Positions 1-8,115 are shown, counted from the first letter of the stretch. The stretch is DNA of 64,000 nt from Prosthecobacter vanneervenii (GCF_014203095.1 NZ_JACHIG010000010.1:62001-126000); one strand, 5' to 3'. Notes: generated by a model from the letters alone, not told the origin. Numbers and translations: made by a program.

Positions 1-110
1 GGGTTCGCATCGAGCGCCGCCTGGATGGAGGAGTAGTTTGCGACGGAGAGGTCGGCGGCGGTGACGACGGTGGCGCAGAGAAAGAGGAGGAAAGACAGAC
101 GGCGGATCAT
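1..110 (-). CDS. N-terminus of a secreted protein, possibly beta-helix (partial)
   Basis: Only the first 36-37 codons lie in the window; the gene runs off the left edge. Read on the minus strand from the ATG at 110, it gives Met-Ile-Arg-Arg, a hydrophobic core rich in Leu and Phe, and an Ala-Ala-Asp cleavage region, so a Sec signal peptide is clear. The mature part begins with a Ser-Ile-Gln-Ala-Ala-Leu-Asp-Ala-Asn-Pro stretch, which is typical of the first turn of right-handed beta-helix proteins such as pectate lyases and polygalacturonases. That family assignment is an inference from a few residues. Confidence 0.6.
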   Translation of the reverse strand, partial: MIRRLSFLLFLCATVVTAADLSVANYSSIQAALDAN

Positions 111-183
111 GAATGATTTTCAAACGTGCCTCTTGAGGAAGCCTATCGTAGAACTGAACCGCATACCTGCCAGGCAAAGGCTT

Positions 184-285
184 CATGCCCAACGGGCATG
201 CGTATTTAAGCCCAGGGTTCGCAAGAACCCTGGGGGCGTGAGTCACTACACCGTGCCATTTTCAGCGCAACCCCAACGGGGTTGC
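184..285. repeat. Upstream palindrome array of the RAYT element
   Basis: Three hairpin-forming palindromes precede the transposase gene: CATGCCC-AAC-GGGCATG at 184-200, CCCAGGGTTC-GCAA-GAACCCTGGG at 211-234, and GCAACCCC-AAC-GGGGTTGC at 267-285. The middle one is preceded by GTATTTAAG. Near-identical hairpins recur in reverse order after the gene, as expected for REP/BIME units mobilised by an IS200-like tyrosine transposase. Confidence 0.8.
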
Positions 286-314
286 GTCCCTCGTCGCATG
301 ATCCAGAATTCGTC

Positions 315-770
315 ATGTCTCAGTCGATTGCCCGCGTTTTGATCCACACTGTCTTTTCTACCAAAGACCGAGAGCCAGCTTTCCACGACGCGGCTTTTCG
401 TTCCGAGGTACACTCTTATCTTGGTGGATGTGCCAAGGCATTGGACTGTCTTCCCATCCAGATCGGAGGTGTCGCGGATCACATCCACTTGCTGACCACG
501 TTATCGCGCACCATTGCCATGGCGGAATTCGTCAAGGAGATCAAACGCGTGTTCTGCAATTGGATTCAGGAGCGCGGCGGCATGTTCCGCCAGTTCCACT
601 GGCAGGCTGGATACGGCTGCTTTTCGGTATCTGAATCCCGTTCAGCTGCCGTGGTTCGATACATCGAGAAACAGGAGGAGCATCATCGGAAAATCACCTT
701 TCAAGACGAGTATCGTGAACTGCTCAGACGCCATAACCAGAGATGGGATGAGGCGTATGTTTGGGGGTAA
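315..770 (+). CDS. REP-associated tyrosine transposase (RAYT, IS200-like)
   Basis: This 151-residue protein has the Y1 transposase fold signature. The HUH metal-binding motif is His56-Ile-His58 in an Ala-Asp-His-Ile-His-Leu-Leu context, and the candidate nucleophile is Tyr116 in Arg-Tyr-Ile-Glu-Lys-Gln. The family cuts and joins single-stranded DNA at hairpins and is usually single-copy and domesticated next to REP repeats. The ATG at 315 is chosen because the family starts with a short Ser-rich segment before the first beta strand; an upstream in-frame codon at 282 lies inside a palindrome. The length is normal for the family and the frame is intact. Palindromes on both sides support assignment to the RAYT branch rather than a free IS200. 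Confidence 0.9.
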   Translation: MSQSIARVLIHTVFSTKDREPAFHDAAFRSEVHSYLGGCAKALDCLPIQIGGVADHIHLLTTLSRTIAMAEFVKEIKRVFCNWIQERGGMFRQFHWQAGYGCFSVSESRSAAVVRYIEKQEEHHRKITFQDEYRELLRRHNQRWDEAYVWG

Positions 771-784
771 TTGCGGCGATGGAC

Positions 785-882
785 GCAACCCCGCTGGGGT
801 TGCACCATGACAAACGATGTGGCTTGCTCTTATCCCAGGGTTCTGCGAACCCTGGGCTTAAATACGGAAGGCCGTTGGCCTT
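785..882. repeat. Downstream palindrome array of the RAYT element
   Basis: The palindromes are GCAACCCC-GCT-GGGGTTGC at 785-803, CCCAGGGTTC-TGC-GAACCCTGGG at 834-856 followed by CTTAAATAC, and AAGGCC-GTT-GGCCTT at 868-882. Their order is the mirror image of the upstream array. The 834-866 segment is the reverse complement of the segment around 202-234, apart from one base in the loop. Confidence 0.8.
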
Positions 883-936
883 CTCATGTGTGAGAGCAGA
901 CGTTGTTTTAAGTGAAACGAGCGGTGGGCAACAGCA

Positions 937-2760
937 CTACTTCGCCACCACAGGAACCGGCTTGGCCTGCAAATGCTGGAGGGTGTCCTTGATGGTGGTG
1001 CCGACGAGGGCGGCGAAGATGGCTTTGTCTTCGGGGAGGGTGGCGGGGATGTCGAAGGTGACTTCGATGATGCCGTCTCCGCGGGCTTTGACTTCCTTGC
1101 GCTGGATGCGGCTGTTGTCGCCGCCTTTGAGGGTGACCTGCACGGGCTTTTCACCGAGGGCGGCTGGGAAGTGGTGGGTGAGCCTGACGGTGGCTTTCTG
1201 GCCGGGGGTGACGGATTCCGGCACGACGAGGGCTATGAAGGAGTCGGGTTTGGTGGCGGGCCTGCTCTGCATTTTGGCGGCCTGCTTGGCGGCGATGCGT
1301 TCCTTTTTGGTCATCTGCTTTCCTTCGAGCTGCTGCATGAGTTTTTCGCGCACGGCGGGATCGTCGCGATGGCGGAAGACTTCGAGGAGCGGGTCGTTGG
1401 TTTTGACCATCCAGTCCTCCATGGCTTTTTCCAGGACGGCCACCTGGGCGGCGTGCTCGGGTTTGGCGATGAGATTGGTGAGAGCATCGGGGTCGTAGCA
1501 CACGTCGTAGGCCTCCTCGGGCACGCGGTGGTCAAAGAGGTCGATGCGGGCGGCGATCTGTTCGTTGGTCTTGGCGAGCACGCGCATCTGGCGGCAGGTG
1601 GCGGTGCCATTGGTGGCGCCGGTCATGATGCGGGTGCCGTTGGACCAGGGGCTGAAGATGTAAACCATGTCCTTGGTCTGCACGGCGCGCATGGGGGTGT
1701 TTTGACCGCCGGAGTTTTCGTTGTGCTCCTTGAAGATCATGGTGCGCTGCGGCTGCTTTTCGCCCTTGAGCACGGCGGCAAAGGAGCTGCCGTCGAAGCC
1801 TCCGGGGGAGGCGATGCCGAGCATGTCGAGGATGGTGGGCAGGAGATCGACGGTGGAGATGAGGTGCTCATCATCGACGCCGCCGGGCTGGGTGACGCCG
1901 GGCCAGCGGATCATGAGCGGGGTGCGGGTGCTGTGGTGGTAGAGCTGGGTTTTGGCAAAGGGCAGCGGCATGCCGTGGTCTGAGAGAAAGATGATGATGG
2001 TGTTTTCATCCTCACCGGAGTCCTTGAGCGCGGCGAGGATGGCGCCCACGCCATCGTCCGCACGGCGCACGCTGGAGTAGTAGTGGGAGAGCTCCTTGCG
2101 CACGACGGGGTCGTCTGGCAGAAAGCCGGGGACGGGCACCTCCTCGGGAGTGAAGACTTTGGAGGGCACGTTTTTATCCGGAATGGTCTCACCCTTTTTG
2201 CCCTCGGCGTAAAAGGGCTTGTGGGGGTCGGCGATGTTGAGCAGGAGGCAGAAGGGTTTTCCGGCTTTCTTTGCAGCCTCGATGCCAGTGGTGGCCGCCT
2301 TGCCCCAGGAGGCGGCGTTTTTGGCGTCGTCGTGCTTTTCATCTCCTAGCACGAGATCCCACGGAAAGGGAGAGTAGGGGGTGGAGTGGCTGACTTTGTG
2401 ACGGATGCCAGTGAAGTAACCGGCGTCCTTCATGAGGTCTCCGAGCACGGGGTAATTCTTGGACTCTTTGGTGATGGACTGGAAGCCTTCGATGCGGTTG
2501 TTGTGCGGATACTTGCCGGACCACATGACATTGCGCGAGGGCATGCAATTGCCGACGACGGTGTGGGCGTAGTTGAAGCGCAGGCTCTGAGCGGCGAGCC
2601 GGTCCATGTGGGGCGTGGTGTCCTTGAGCTTGCAGCCGTAAACGCCGACGGAGTCGCAGCTCATATCGTCGGTGGTGATGACGAGGAGATTGGGCTTTGC
2701 GACGAGGGCGGAGGGCAGCAGGGCGAAGGAGACAACGAAACAGAGCAGGGCGCGGAGCAT
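937..2760 (-). CDS. Secreted sulfatase (arylsulfatase family)
   Basis: This 607-residue alkaline-phosphatase-superfamily sulfatase probably hydrolyses sulfate esters on polysaccharides in the periplasm or outside the cell. A signal peptide (MLRALLCFVV, Leu-rich core, Ala-Lys end) precedes the metal-binding Asp-Asp near residue 29 in a Thr-Thr-Asp-Asp-Met segment. The formylglycine site is Cys-Met-Pro-Ser-Arg, which matches the C-x-P/A-x-R rule. A second metal site, Ser-Asp-His-Gly, lies mid-protein. The C-terminus beyond the sulfatase fold is about 100 residues of Lys/Ala-rich linker and a beta-rich segment. The frame stays open far upstream, but the start at 2760 is set by the signal peptide. 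It lies downstream of the sigma-factor block on the same strand, with a gap of about 110 bp. Confidence 0.88.
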   Translation of the reverse strand: MLRALLCFVVSFALLPSALVAKPNLLVITTDDMSCDSVGVYGCKLKDTTPHMDRLAAQSLRFNYAHTVVGNCMPSRNVMWSGKYPHNNRIEGFQSITKESKNYPVLGDLMKDAGYFTGIRHKVSHSTPYSPFPWDLVLGDEKHDDAKNAASWGKAATTGIEAAKKAGKPFCLLLNIADPHKPFYAEGKKGETIPDKNVPSKVFTPEEVPVPGFLPDDPVVRKELSHYYSSVRRADDGVGAILAALKDSGEDENTIIIFLSDHGMPLPFAKTQLYHHSTRTPLMIRWPGVTQPGGVDDEHLISTVDLLPTILDMLGIASPGGFDGSSFAAVLKGEKQPQRTMIFKEHNENSGGQNTPMRAVQTKDMVYIFSPWSNGTRIMTGATNGTATCRQMRVLAKTNEQIAARIDLFDHRVPEEAYDVCYDPDALTNLIAKPEHAAQVAVLEKAMEDWMVKTNDPLLEVFRHRDDPAVREKLMQQLEGKQMTKKERIAAKQAAKMQSRPATKPDSFIALVVPESVTPGQKATVRLTHHFPAALGEKPVQVTLKGGDNSRIQRKEVKARGDGIIEVTFDIPATLPEDKAIFAALVGTTIKDTLQHLQAKPVPVVAK

Positions 2761-2869
2761 GATGGCGCTGAGAACGTGGAGACGGCGGGGTGTTTTCAGC
2801 GATGTGGGGCGGGGCGGGCGGCGGTGAGGATGTGCCGGGCAGCTCGCATTGCAGGCAGGAGTACCTGCA

Positions 2870-4420
2870 TCACTTGACCGGATCGTAGGTCCAGGTCCAG
2901 TCGCCCTTGTATTCGCGCTTGGAGAGCTTGGGGCTGGTTTTGGAATCGGGGGTGACTTTGCCGGAGTCGTCTTTGCCATCGAACGCGATGGACCACAGGG
3001 CGTAGCGGCCTGCGGGAGTGGTGCGGTAGCGGAGGGGCTGCGAGTCGCAGGGATCTGTGGGGATGGCGGGAAGGTAGTCCGGGGCCAGCTCTGCGAGCGC
3101 GGCGGGATAGCGGGCGTTTTTGACAAAGAAGCGCTCCAACGCGAGGGCGGTGAGCGCCTGCCTGCGGCGGGCGTCGATGAGCAGGGCATTGCAACTGACC
3201 TGGGTGACGGAGGGGAGGAGGAGCCTGGCCACGAGGTAGTCGGGATGGCGCAGCACATTGGAGCGCTGCTTCAGAGCTTCCATCATCTTTTCGCTGGCGG
3301 TGAGAGCGGCGTGCAGGCCGTCTTGTTTGAGGGGGAGAATGAGCTGCTGCATTTCCAGCTCGACGAGCACGCTTTTCCAGTGGTCGAAGAGGCCGCCGGG
3401 GACCAGGCGCAGGAGGGCACGGCTGGTGCTGCGCCCACTGGCGGAGAGGGCGCCTGAAAGCATCTCGTCCATGGCACGACGTCCGCTGGCGGTCTGCTGG
3501 AGGAGGTCGAGGGCATTGTAGCCTGCTGCCATCTCCCCGCGCATGGCCTGGAGCATGGCGCGGGTGGTCTGGTCTGGTGAGGAGAAGGCGGACTGCAAGC
3601 GCTGGAGATCCTCCGGGGTGAAGGAGCGGTCTTTCAGCCCCTGCCAGAGAGGCTCCAAGGCGAGAGTCTCCAACGAATGACCCACGAGGAAACTGATAAG
3701 CAGGGGCTCCTGCTCGCAGGCCTGAGCCATCAGGTGCACAGCCAGGATGCTGCGCGTGGCCTCGGCGCTGTCTCCGGCTGCAAGAGCGGCGCGGGCGCGA
3801 AGACCCAGCGCACGGCCCTGGCCCTGCACAGCCGTGTAGTGCGGCAGCGGCATGCTGAGCAGCAGCTCGGGCAGCGGACGCTCGTGCAGGCCGGGGGTGA
3901 ACATGGCCAGGGGACGGGTGGGCACGGCATCGGAGATTTGTTTGAGCAGGGGGTGCCTGGCATCCAGCGCAGCGAGCACGTCGCGGGCCGTGGGCTCGGG
4001 GGTGGCGGGCAGGTCGAGGTATTTGGAGTCGCGTAGAAACTTGACCCAGTCACGGAAGTCGGTGGCCTGGCCAGATGCGACTCCCTGGGCGGCGGGGGCG
4101 GTGCCGGTCCATTTGAGCGCCTCAAGAGCTTTGCGCCTGGTGCCGGGCTCGCCTTTGGAGGCGTCTCCCTCCACGACGGCGGCGATGCCGCGCAGGGGCT
4201 CGATGGCGAGGAGGTTTTGCGCCTCCGGAGGCGTCTGCGGCAGCAGGGAGTGGAAGTCGAATGTTTCCCCCTCGTTCTCCACGAGGACGCGGGCGGCAGC
4301 CCAGCGGCGGGCTCCGCTCCAGTTTGTCCACACGTGGAGCAGCACCACGAGGGTTAGGAGAGAGATGAAGAGCCAGAGAAGGACGCGGGCGGTGCGTTTG
4401 GAAAAAAGGCGGCGGAGCAT
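2870..4420 (-). CDS. Membrane-anchored protein of unknown function
   Basis: This 516-residue protein has one N-terminal membrane segment (about residues 13-32, very Leu/Val rich) after a basic MLRRLFSKRTAR start. The rest is mostly helical and Leu/Ala rich, and is predicted to lie outside the cytoplasm. The tail carries an Asp-Pro-Cys and a Tyr-Arg-Thr-Thr-Pro-Ala-Gly-Arg-Tyr-Ala-Leu-Trp-Ser segment like the C-termini of type II secretion pseudopilins, which suggests a small beta domain with a bound-ion loop; this is inference. It directly follows the ECF sigma gene and a small membrane gene on the same strand, so it may be co-transcribed with them. I do not recognise a defined family. Confidence 0.7.
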   Translation of the reverse strand: MLRRLFSKRTARVLLWLFISLLTLVVLLHVWTNWSGARRWAAARVLVENEGETFDFHSLLPQTPPEAQNLLAIEPLRGIAAVVEGDASKGEPGTRRKALEALKWTGTAPAAQGVASGQATDFRDWVKFLRDSKYLDLPATPEPTARDVLAALDARHPLLKQISDAVPTRPLAMFTPGLHERPLPELLLSMPLPHYTAVQGQGRALGLRARAALAAGDSAEATRSILAVHLMAQACEQEPLLISFLVGHSLETLALEPLWQGLKDRSFTPEDLQRLQSAFSSPDQTTRAMLQAMRGEMAAGYNALDLLQQTASGRRAMDEMLSGALSASGRSTSRALLRLVPGGLFDHWKSVLVELEMQQLILPLKQDGLHAALTASEKMMEALKQRSNVLRHPDYLVARLLLPSVTQVSCNALLIDARRRQALTALALERFFVKNARYPAALAELAPDYLPAIPTDPCDSQPLRYRTTPAGRYALWSIAFDGKDDSGKVTPDSKTSPKLSKREYKGDWTWTYDPVK

Positions 4421-4450
4421 GGTATGAAGTGGTAGAAAGTGAAAGGGGTG

Positions 4451-4756
4451 TCAGTTGGCCGCGAGCAGGGCCTCGATCTCGGCGCTGTGCTGCTGCAACA
4501 GCCGGGCGGGCGGTGTGGTGGTCAGGGCGCTGGAGGACAGAGGCTGCGGCTCCGCCGGGGTGCCAAGGTAGAGGACGAGCGTGGCGGCCCAGGCGAGGCC
4601 CCAGCCAGCAAGCAGCCAGCGCGGGGTACGGGCGGGCTGAGACGGTACTGGGGCCAGAAAGGCAGCCTGCAGGATTTGCTGCCGCCATTCTGCCGGGAGG
4701 GGGCGACGCTGCAGAGCGCGCAGAGTGTTTTCAAAGGGATCGGGTTCCGGGTTCAT
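4451..4756 (-). CDS. Small single-pass membrane protein, possible anti-sigma factor
   Basis: This 101-residue protein has an N-terminal cytoplasmic part (residues 1-45, Pro/Arg/Gln rich), one membrane helix (about 46-64, Leu-Leu-Ala-Gly-Trp-Gly-Leu type) and a short extracytoplasmic tail. It starts 10 bp after the stop of the ECF sigma gene. Both the topology and the position are those of anti-sigma factors. It lacks the His-x3-Cys-x2-Cys zinc motif of the common anti-sigma domain, so the role is inferred from context only. Confidence 0.6.
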   Translation of the reverse strand: MNPEPDPFENTLRALQRRPLPAEWRQQILQAAFLAPVPSQPARTPRWLLAGWGLAWAATLVLYLGTPAEPQPLSSSALTTTPPARLLQQHSAEIEALLAAN

Positions 4757-4765
4757 GGCGGTGTC

Positions 4766-5272
4766 TCATGAGGGTTTGAGCTCGTCGTAGAGCGGGCGCA
4801 GCTGGGTGCGGAGTTTTTCCAAGGCGTAGCGGTAGCGGCTGGCGGCGGTGTTCAGCGGGATGCCCTGCACGTCTGCGATCTCTTCAAAGGTGAGTCCGTC
4901 CCAGAGCCGGAGCTGGGCCACGCTGCGCTGCTCAAGCGGGAGGGCAGCCAGGGCGCGCGTGAGCTGCCGTGCGAGCTCCGCTTGATCCGGATCTGCATGC
5001 GTGGCAAAGACCTCGACAGGAGCGGCCTCCTCCGCACGCCGCCGCACCTGATGGCGGCGGAGCCAGTCGATGGCGTGGTGGTGAGCCAGCCGCAGGAGCC
5101 AGGCGCGCATGCTGGCGATGCCCGGCGGGATCTGCTGCCGACCCAGCTTGAGAAAGAAGTCCTGCAGCAGGTCCCTGGCGTCCGCCTCAGTGCCTGTGAA
5201 ACTGGCGAAGTAATGAAACAGCCCGGCCGCGTGGGCATCGTAGAGTTCGGGCAGTGTGGGTGCGACGGACAT
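4766..5272 (-). CDS. ECF-family RNA polymerase sigma factor
   Basis: This 168-residue sigma-70 family protein has the two-domain ECF layout. Region 2 (about residues 8-75) includes Asp-Ala-Arg-Asp-Leu-Leu-Gln-Asp-Phe-Phe and the Trp-Leu-Leu-Arg-Leu-Ala-His-His DNA-melting segment. Region 4 (about 108-160) has Leu-Pro-Leu-Glu-Gln-Arg and the helix-turn-helix Thr-Phe-Glu-Glu-Ile-Ala-Asp with Ser-Arg-Tyr-Arg-Tyr-Ala. It would direct polymerase to a specific stress or envelope regulon. The small membrane protein and large membrane protein genes that follow on the same strand form a likely sigma, anti-sigma and effector unit. Confidence 0.92.
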   Translation of the reverse strand: MSVAPTLPELYDAHAAGLFHYFASFTGTEADARDLLQDFFLKLGRQQIPPGIASMRAWLLRLAHHHAIDWLRRHQVRRRAEEAAPVEVFATHADPDQAELARQLTRALAALPLEQRSVAQLRLWDGLTFEEIADVQGIPLNTAASRYRYALEKLRTQLRPLYDELKPS

Positions 5273-5432
5273 GCGCAGGGGAAGGAGGCAGTTTCAGCGA
5301 CAAGGACGCAGGCGGGCGAGTTTTTTGTCTGCCCGAATTTCCACAATGGGCTTTCCTGCCGCCTGCGGCACAAAATTACCCTTGTAATCCCCGGCGGTGG
5401 CAGCATCCTCCCGCCCATCTTTTTTTTCACGC

Positions 5433-5900
5433 ATGTCTCGTCCTCCTCCCAATCGCGGCCCCTCACGCCCAGGCAATTCCAGCGGCGGCCCCAACCGTGG
5501 TCCCGGCCCAAATCGTGGCCCAGGAGCCGGTCCTAACCGCGGTCCGGCAGCCGGCCCAAGCCGTGGTCCCGGCCAAGGCCCCAATCGTGGTGGCCCGCCG
5601 CGCCGCCCGAGTGGCCCCGGTCCCGCCGGAGGACAGCGCTTTTCCCCGCCGCCGCGTCCGCCGGAACCTGAGGAACCGGCCAAGCAGAAGGAAGAAGCCA
5701 TCGAGCTGGAAGGCACCATCGCGGCCGTGCTCGCTGGAACGATGTTCCGCGTGAAGCTGCGCAACGGCCATGAAGTGCTGGCGCACATCTCCGGCAAGAT
5801 GCGCAAGAAATTCATCCGTCTCGTGATCGGCGATGCGGTGAAGATCGAAATGTCTCCGTATGACATGGACAAGGCGCGCATCGTGTATCGCATCGGCTAA
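5433..5900 (+). CDS. infA: Translation initiation factor IF-1-like with low-complexity N-terminal extension
   Basis: The last 68 or so residues (about 88-155) form an S1/OB-fold IF-1 domain: Glu-Leu-Glu-Gly-Thr-Ile, then [21 protein letters not shown], and [12 protein letters not shown]. IF-1 binds the ribosomal A site during initiation. The preceding 87 residues are an arginine-, proline-, glycine- and asparagine-rich tract built from repeated Gly-Pro-Asn-Arg-Gly-Pro units, followed by a Pro/Glu/Lys linker. Ordinary IF-1 is about 72 residues and has no such tail. The ATG at 5433 is used; a GTG at 5397 would add 12 residues. It is divergent from the sigma gene. Confidence 0.8.
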   Translation: MSRPPPNRGPSRPGNSSGGPNRGPGPNRGPGAGPNRGPAAGPSRGPGQGPNRGGPPRRPSGPGPAGGQRFSPPPRPPEPEEPAKQKEEAIELEGTIAAVLAGTMFRVKLRNGHEVLAHISGKMRKKFIRLVIGDAVKIEMSPYDMDKARIVYRIG

Positions 5901-5926
5901 GCCCTCCCGCAGAGCCCGCGATCATC

Positions 5927-6478
5927 ATGGCTGGAGACATTGTTTACTTTGACCTGGAAACCCGCCGCACCGCGAATGACGTGGGCGGCTGGGGGAACAA
6001 GCACATGATGGGCATCTCGGTGGCGTGCACCTTCAGCACGCGGCTGAACGAATACTCCATCTACACGCAGGACGAGGCGCCTGCGCTGATCCGCCAGCTG
6101 AAGGAGGCGGACCTGGTGGTGGGGTACAACCACATCGGCTTTGACTACGAGGTGCTGAAGGGGCATGACCTGCTCTTTGACCCTGCGGACCTGCCGCACA
6201 GCCTGGATCTGCTGATCGATCTGGAAAAGACGCTGGGCCACCGCATCAAGCTGGAGGCCGTGGCCTCGGCGACCATCGGCGCAGGCAAGACGGCCGACGG
6301 TCTGGATGCGCTGAAATGGTGGCAGCAGGGAGAGGTGGCCAAGATCGCCGAATACTGCTGCTATGACGTGAAGGTGACCATGTGTGTGCACCAGTACGGC
6401 GTGGAAAACGGCCACGTGAAATACCATGACCGCAACGGCCGCGAGCAGATCGCGAAGGTGAACTGGCCGCGGATATGA
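5927..6478 (+). CDS. Predicted DEDDy-type 3'-5' exonuclease / RNase H-like protein
   Basis: This 183-residue protein belongs to the ribonuclease-H-like exonucleases. Exo I is Tyr-Phe-Asp-Leu-Glu-Thr (residues 7-12), exo II is Gly-Tyr-Asn-His-Ile-Gly-Phe-Asp-Tyr-Glu (about 66-75), and exo III is Glu-Tyr-Cys-Cys-Tyr-Asp-Val near residue 146, giving the four acidic residues plus Tyr. These enzymes bind two metal ions and trim nucleic acid 3' ends. The protein is compact with no added domain, like YprB-type predicted exonucleases. It starts 26 bp after the IF-1-like gene, and its TGA overlaps the ATG of the next gene by 4 bp, so the three genes are probably one operon. Confidence 0.8.
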   Translation: MAGDIVYFDLETRRTANDVGGWGNKHMMGISVACTFSTRLNEYSIYTQDEAPALIRQLKEADLVVGYNHIGFDYEVLKGHDLLFDPADLPHSLDLLIDLEKTLGHRIKLEAVASATIGAGKTADGLDALKWWQQGEVAKIAEYCCYDVKVTMCVHQYGVENGHVKYHDRNGREQIAKVNWPRI

Positions 6479-6879
6479 AACCGCTGATCCGCCTGCTGCT
6501 TCATGCCGGGTGGGCACCGCTGGCGGTGCTGGTGTTTCATCGCCTGATCCAACACACGCCATTCCGCGAGCCGCTGGATTTTGTGATGCATTACAGCGGC
6601 GGGCTGGCGATCACGTATTTTCTCTGGCATGCGCTGGATTTCTTTGGGCACTGGCTGGGGCAGCTGACGCTGTTTGCGCGCTATCTTTTCGCCTTTGCAC
6701 TGGCGTGCACAGTGGGTGTGTTCTGGGAGTTTGGGGAGTTTGCCTCGGACATCTTCCTGCACACGCACATTCAATACAGCATCGGTGAGACGATGCGTGA
6801 TCTCATCGCCGATGCGACGGGTGCCACGACGACGCTGATGCTCCTGCTGCTGGGGCGCTGGCTGCGCGGTGGGAAGTGA
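6475..6879 (+). CDS. Small multi-pass membrane protein, YjdF-like
   Basis: This 134-residue protein has about four membrane helices. A conserved-looking acidic section, Phe-Trp-Glu-Phe-Gly-Glu-Phe-Ala-Ser-Asp then Gly-Glu-Thr-Met-Arg-Asp-Leu-Ile-Ala-Asp-Ala-Thr-Gly-Ala, resembles the Glu-x-x-Asp and Asp-x-x-x-Asp pattern of YjdF/DUF2238 inner-membrane proteins. That resemblance is by eye only. It is translationally coupled to the exonuclease gene (ATGA overlap) and ends 3 bp from the convergent helicase gene. The function is unknown. Confidence 0.7.
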   Translation: MKPLIRLLLHAGWAPLAVLVFHRLIQHTPFREPLDFVMHYSGGLAITYFLWHALDFFGHWLGQLTLFARYLFAFALACTVGVFWEFGEFASDIFLHTHIQYSIGETMRDLIADATGATTTLMLLLLGRWLRGGK

Positions 6880-6881
6880 GG

Positions 6882-8015
6882 CTACTTCCGATACTCGCTG
6901 AAGCGGACTTTGAGGGAATCCTCAACCTGCTTGAGCTGCCATTTTTCCTTGGGGTCCACGACCGCGAGTGACATGCCTTTCTTTCCCGCGCGGGCAGTGC
7001 GGCCGCTGCGGTGGGTGTAGTACTCCATCTGCTCAGGGAGCTGATGGTGGATGACGAAGGAGAGGTCCGCCACATCAATGCCGCGCGCGGCGACGTCTGT
7101 GGCGATGACGAACTGTACGCGCTGCTTTTTGAAGGCACGCATGACTTTGTCCCGCTCCTTTTGCATGAGATCCCCCTGCAGAACACCGACGGGCAGCCCC
7201 AGAGCCACGAGCTCCTCGTGCAGCTCCCGTGCGCCGGCTTTGGTACGGCAGAAGATGATGCCGCGGCGGTCCTTCTGACGCTGGAGGAAGTCGGAGATGT
7301 AGGCGGTCTTTTTGTCGCGCGGACAGACGACAAAGCGGTGGTCGATGTCGGGATTGACCACATTGCTTTCATCGATCTGGATGCGGTGCGCGGTGGCGGA
7401 CATGTAGCCTCGGATGAGCTCCTGGATGCCGCCGGGGAAGGTGGCGGAAAAAAGCCAGGTGCTGCGGCGCATGGCGGCGATCTTGAGGATCTCGGTGAGC
7501 TGCTTTTTGAAGCCCATGCTCAGCATCTCGTCCGCCTCGTCGAGCACGACGTAGCGCACAAACTCGAGTGTGAGGGCATCGCGCTCCAGGAGGTCGAGCA
7601 GACGGCCCGGGGTGGCGACGACGATGTGGGTGGGGCGCTGGAGGGCCTCGGCCTGGCGGTCGATTTTGTCGCCGCCGCTGACGACTTCGACGAAGATTTT
7701 CTGCGGGAAGTATTTGGTGAAGCGGAAGAGCTGCTTGCCGATCTGCTTGGCGAGCTCGCGAGTGGGCGCGAGCACGAGGGCCTGGATGTCGCGGTACTTC
7801 GGATTCACCTTGGTGAGCAGAGGCAGGCCGAAGGCGGCGGTCTTGCCGGTGCCGGTCTGCGCCTGCGCGATGAGATCGCCGCCATTTTCCATGAGGAAGG
7901 GGATGGCCTTCTGCTGCACCTCGGTGGGGGTGACGATGCCCAGCTCCTCCAGAGCACGAAGCATGTCCGTGGGGACTCCGAGGGCGGCAAAAGGATGGGG
8001 CGGCGTTTCTGACAT
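6882..8015 (-). CDS. DEAD-box ATP-dependent RNA helicase
   Basis: This 377-residue protein has all the helicase motifs in order: a Q motif (Phe-Ala-Ala-Leu-Gly-Val, Pro-Thr-Glu-Val-Gln), motif I Ala-Gln-Thr-Gly-Thr-Gly-Lys-Thr, Ia Pro-Thr-Arg-Glu-Leu-Ala, Ib Thr-Pro-Gly-Arg, II Asp-Glu-Ala-Asp, III Ser-Ala-Thr, V Ala-Arg-Gly-Ile-Asp and VI His-Arg-Ser-Gly-Arg-Thr-Ala-Arg-Ala-Gly. It unwinds RNA duplexes in ribosome assembly or mRNA turnover. It stops soon after motif VI, so it lacks the basic C-terminal tail of RhlE or the RNA-binding domain of DbpA/CsdA. It is a minimal two-RecA-domain helicase. Confidence 0.95.
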   Translation of the reverse strand: MSETPPHPFAALGVPTDMLRALEELGIVTPTEVQQKAIPFLMENGGDLIAQAQTGTGKTAAFGLPLLTKVNPKYRDIQALVLAPTRELAKQIGKQLFRFTKYFPQKIFVEVVSGGDKIDRQAEALQRPTHIVVATPGRLLDLLERDALTLEFVRYVVLDEADEMLSMGFKKQLTEILKIAAMRRSTWLFSATFPGGIQELIRGYMSATAHRIQIDESNVVNPDIDHRFVVCPRDKKTAYISDFLQRQKDRRGIIFCRTKAGARELHEELVALGLPVGVLQGDLMQKERDKVMRAFKKQRVQFVIATDVAARGIDVADLSFVIHHQLPEQMEYYTHRSGRTARAGKKGMSLAVVDPKEKWQLKQVEDSLKVRFSEYRK

Positions 8016-8115
8016 CCCGTGCTGTCCATCACAATGAGGTGAATTGCCAGCGGAATGCTTGTCGGTGAGGATTCAATCTTTCCATGCTTCAAGTCATCGA
8101 GTATCACTGGTCTCA

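Larger units (their letters stand above)
184..882 (+). mobile_element. RAYT flanked by mirrored REP-like palindromes
   Basis: The unit consists of the transposase gene plus three palindromes on each side, arranged symmetrically. The outer hairpins differ in sequence (CATGCCC versus AAGGCC stems). The central CCCAGGGTTC hairpin with its adjoining TATTTAAG and the inner GCAACCCC hairpin are conserved as inverted copies. This is the architecture of a REP-associated tyrosine transposase locus. No target-site duplication was identified. Confidence 0.7.

Noticed and set aside
2761..3258. In-frame upstream extension of the first sulfatase
   Set aside because: It has no membrane or domain features, overlaps the 516-residue membrane protein gene, and would bury the signal peptide.
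5294..5893. Minus-strand frame with Gly/Pro/Arg-rich repeats opposite the IF-1-like gene
   Set aside because: The repeats are the complement of the IF-1 tail and there is no independent support for a gene on this strand.
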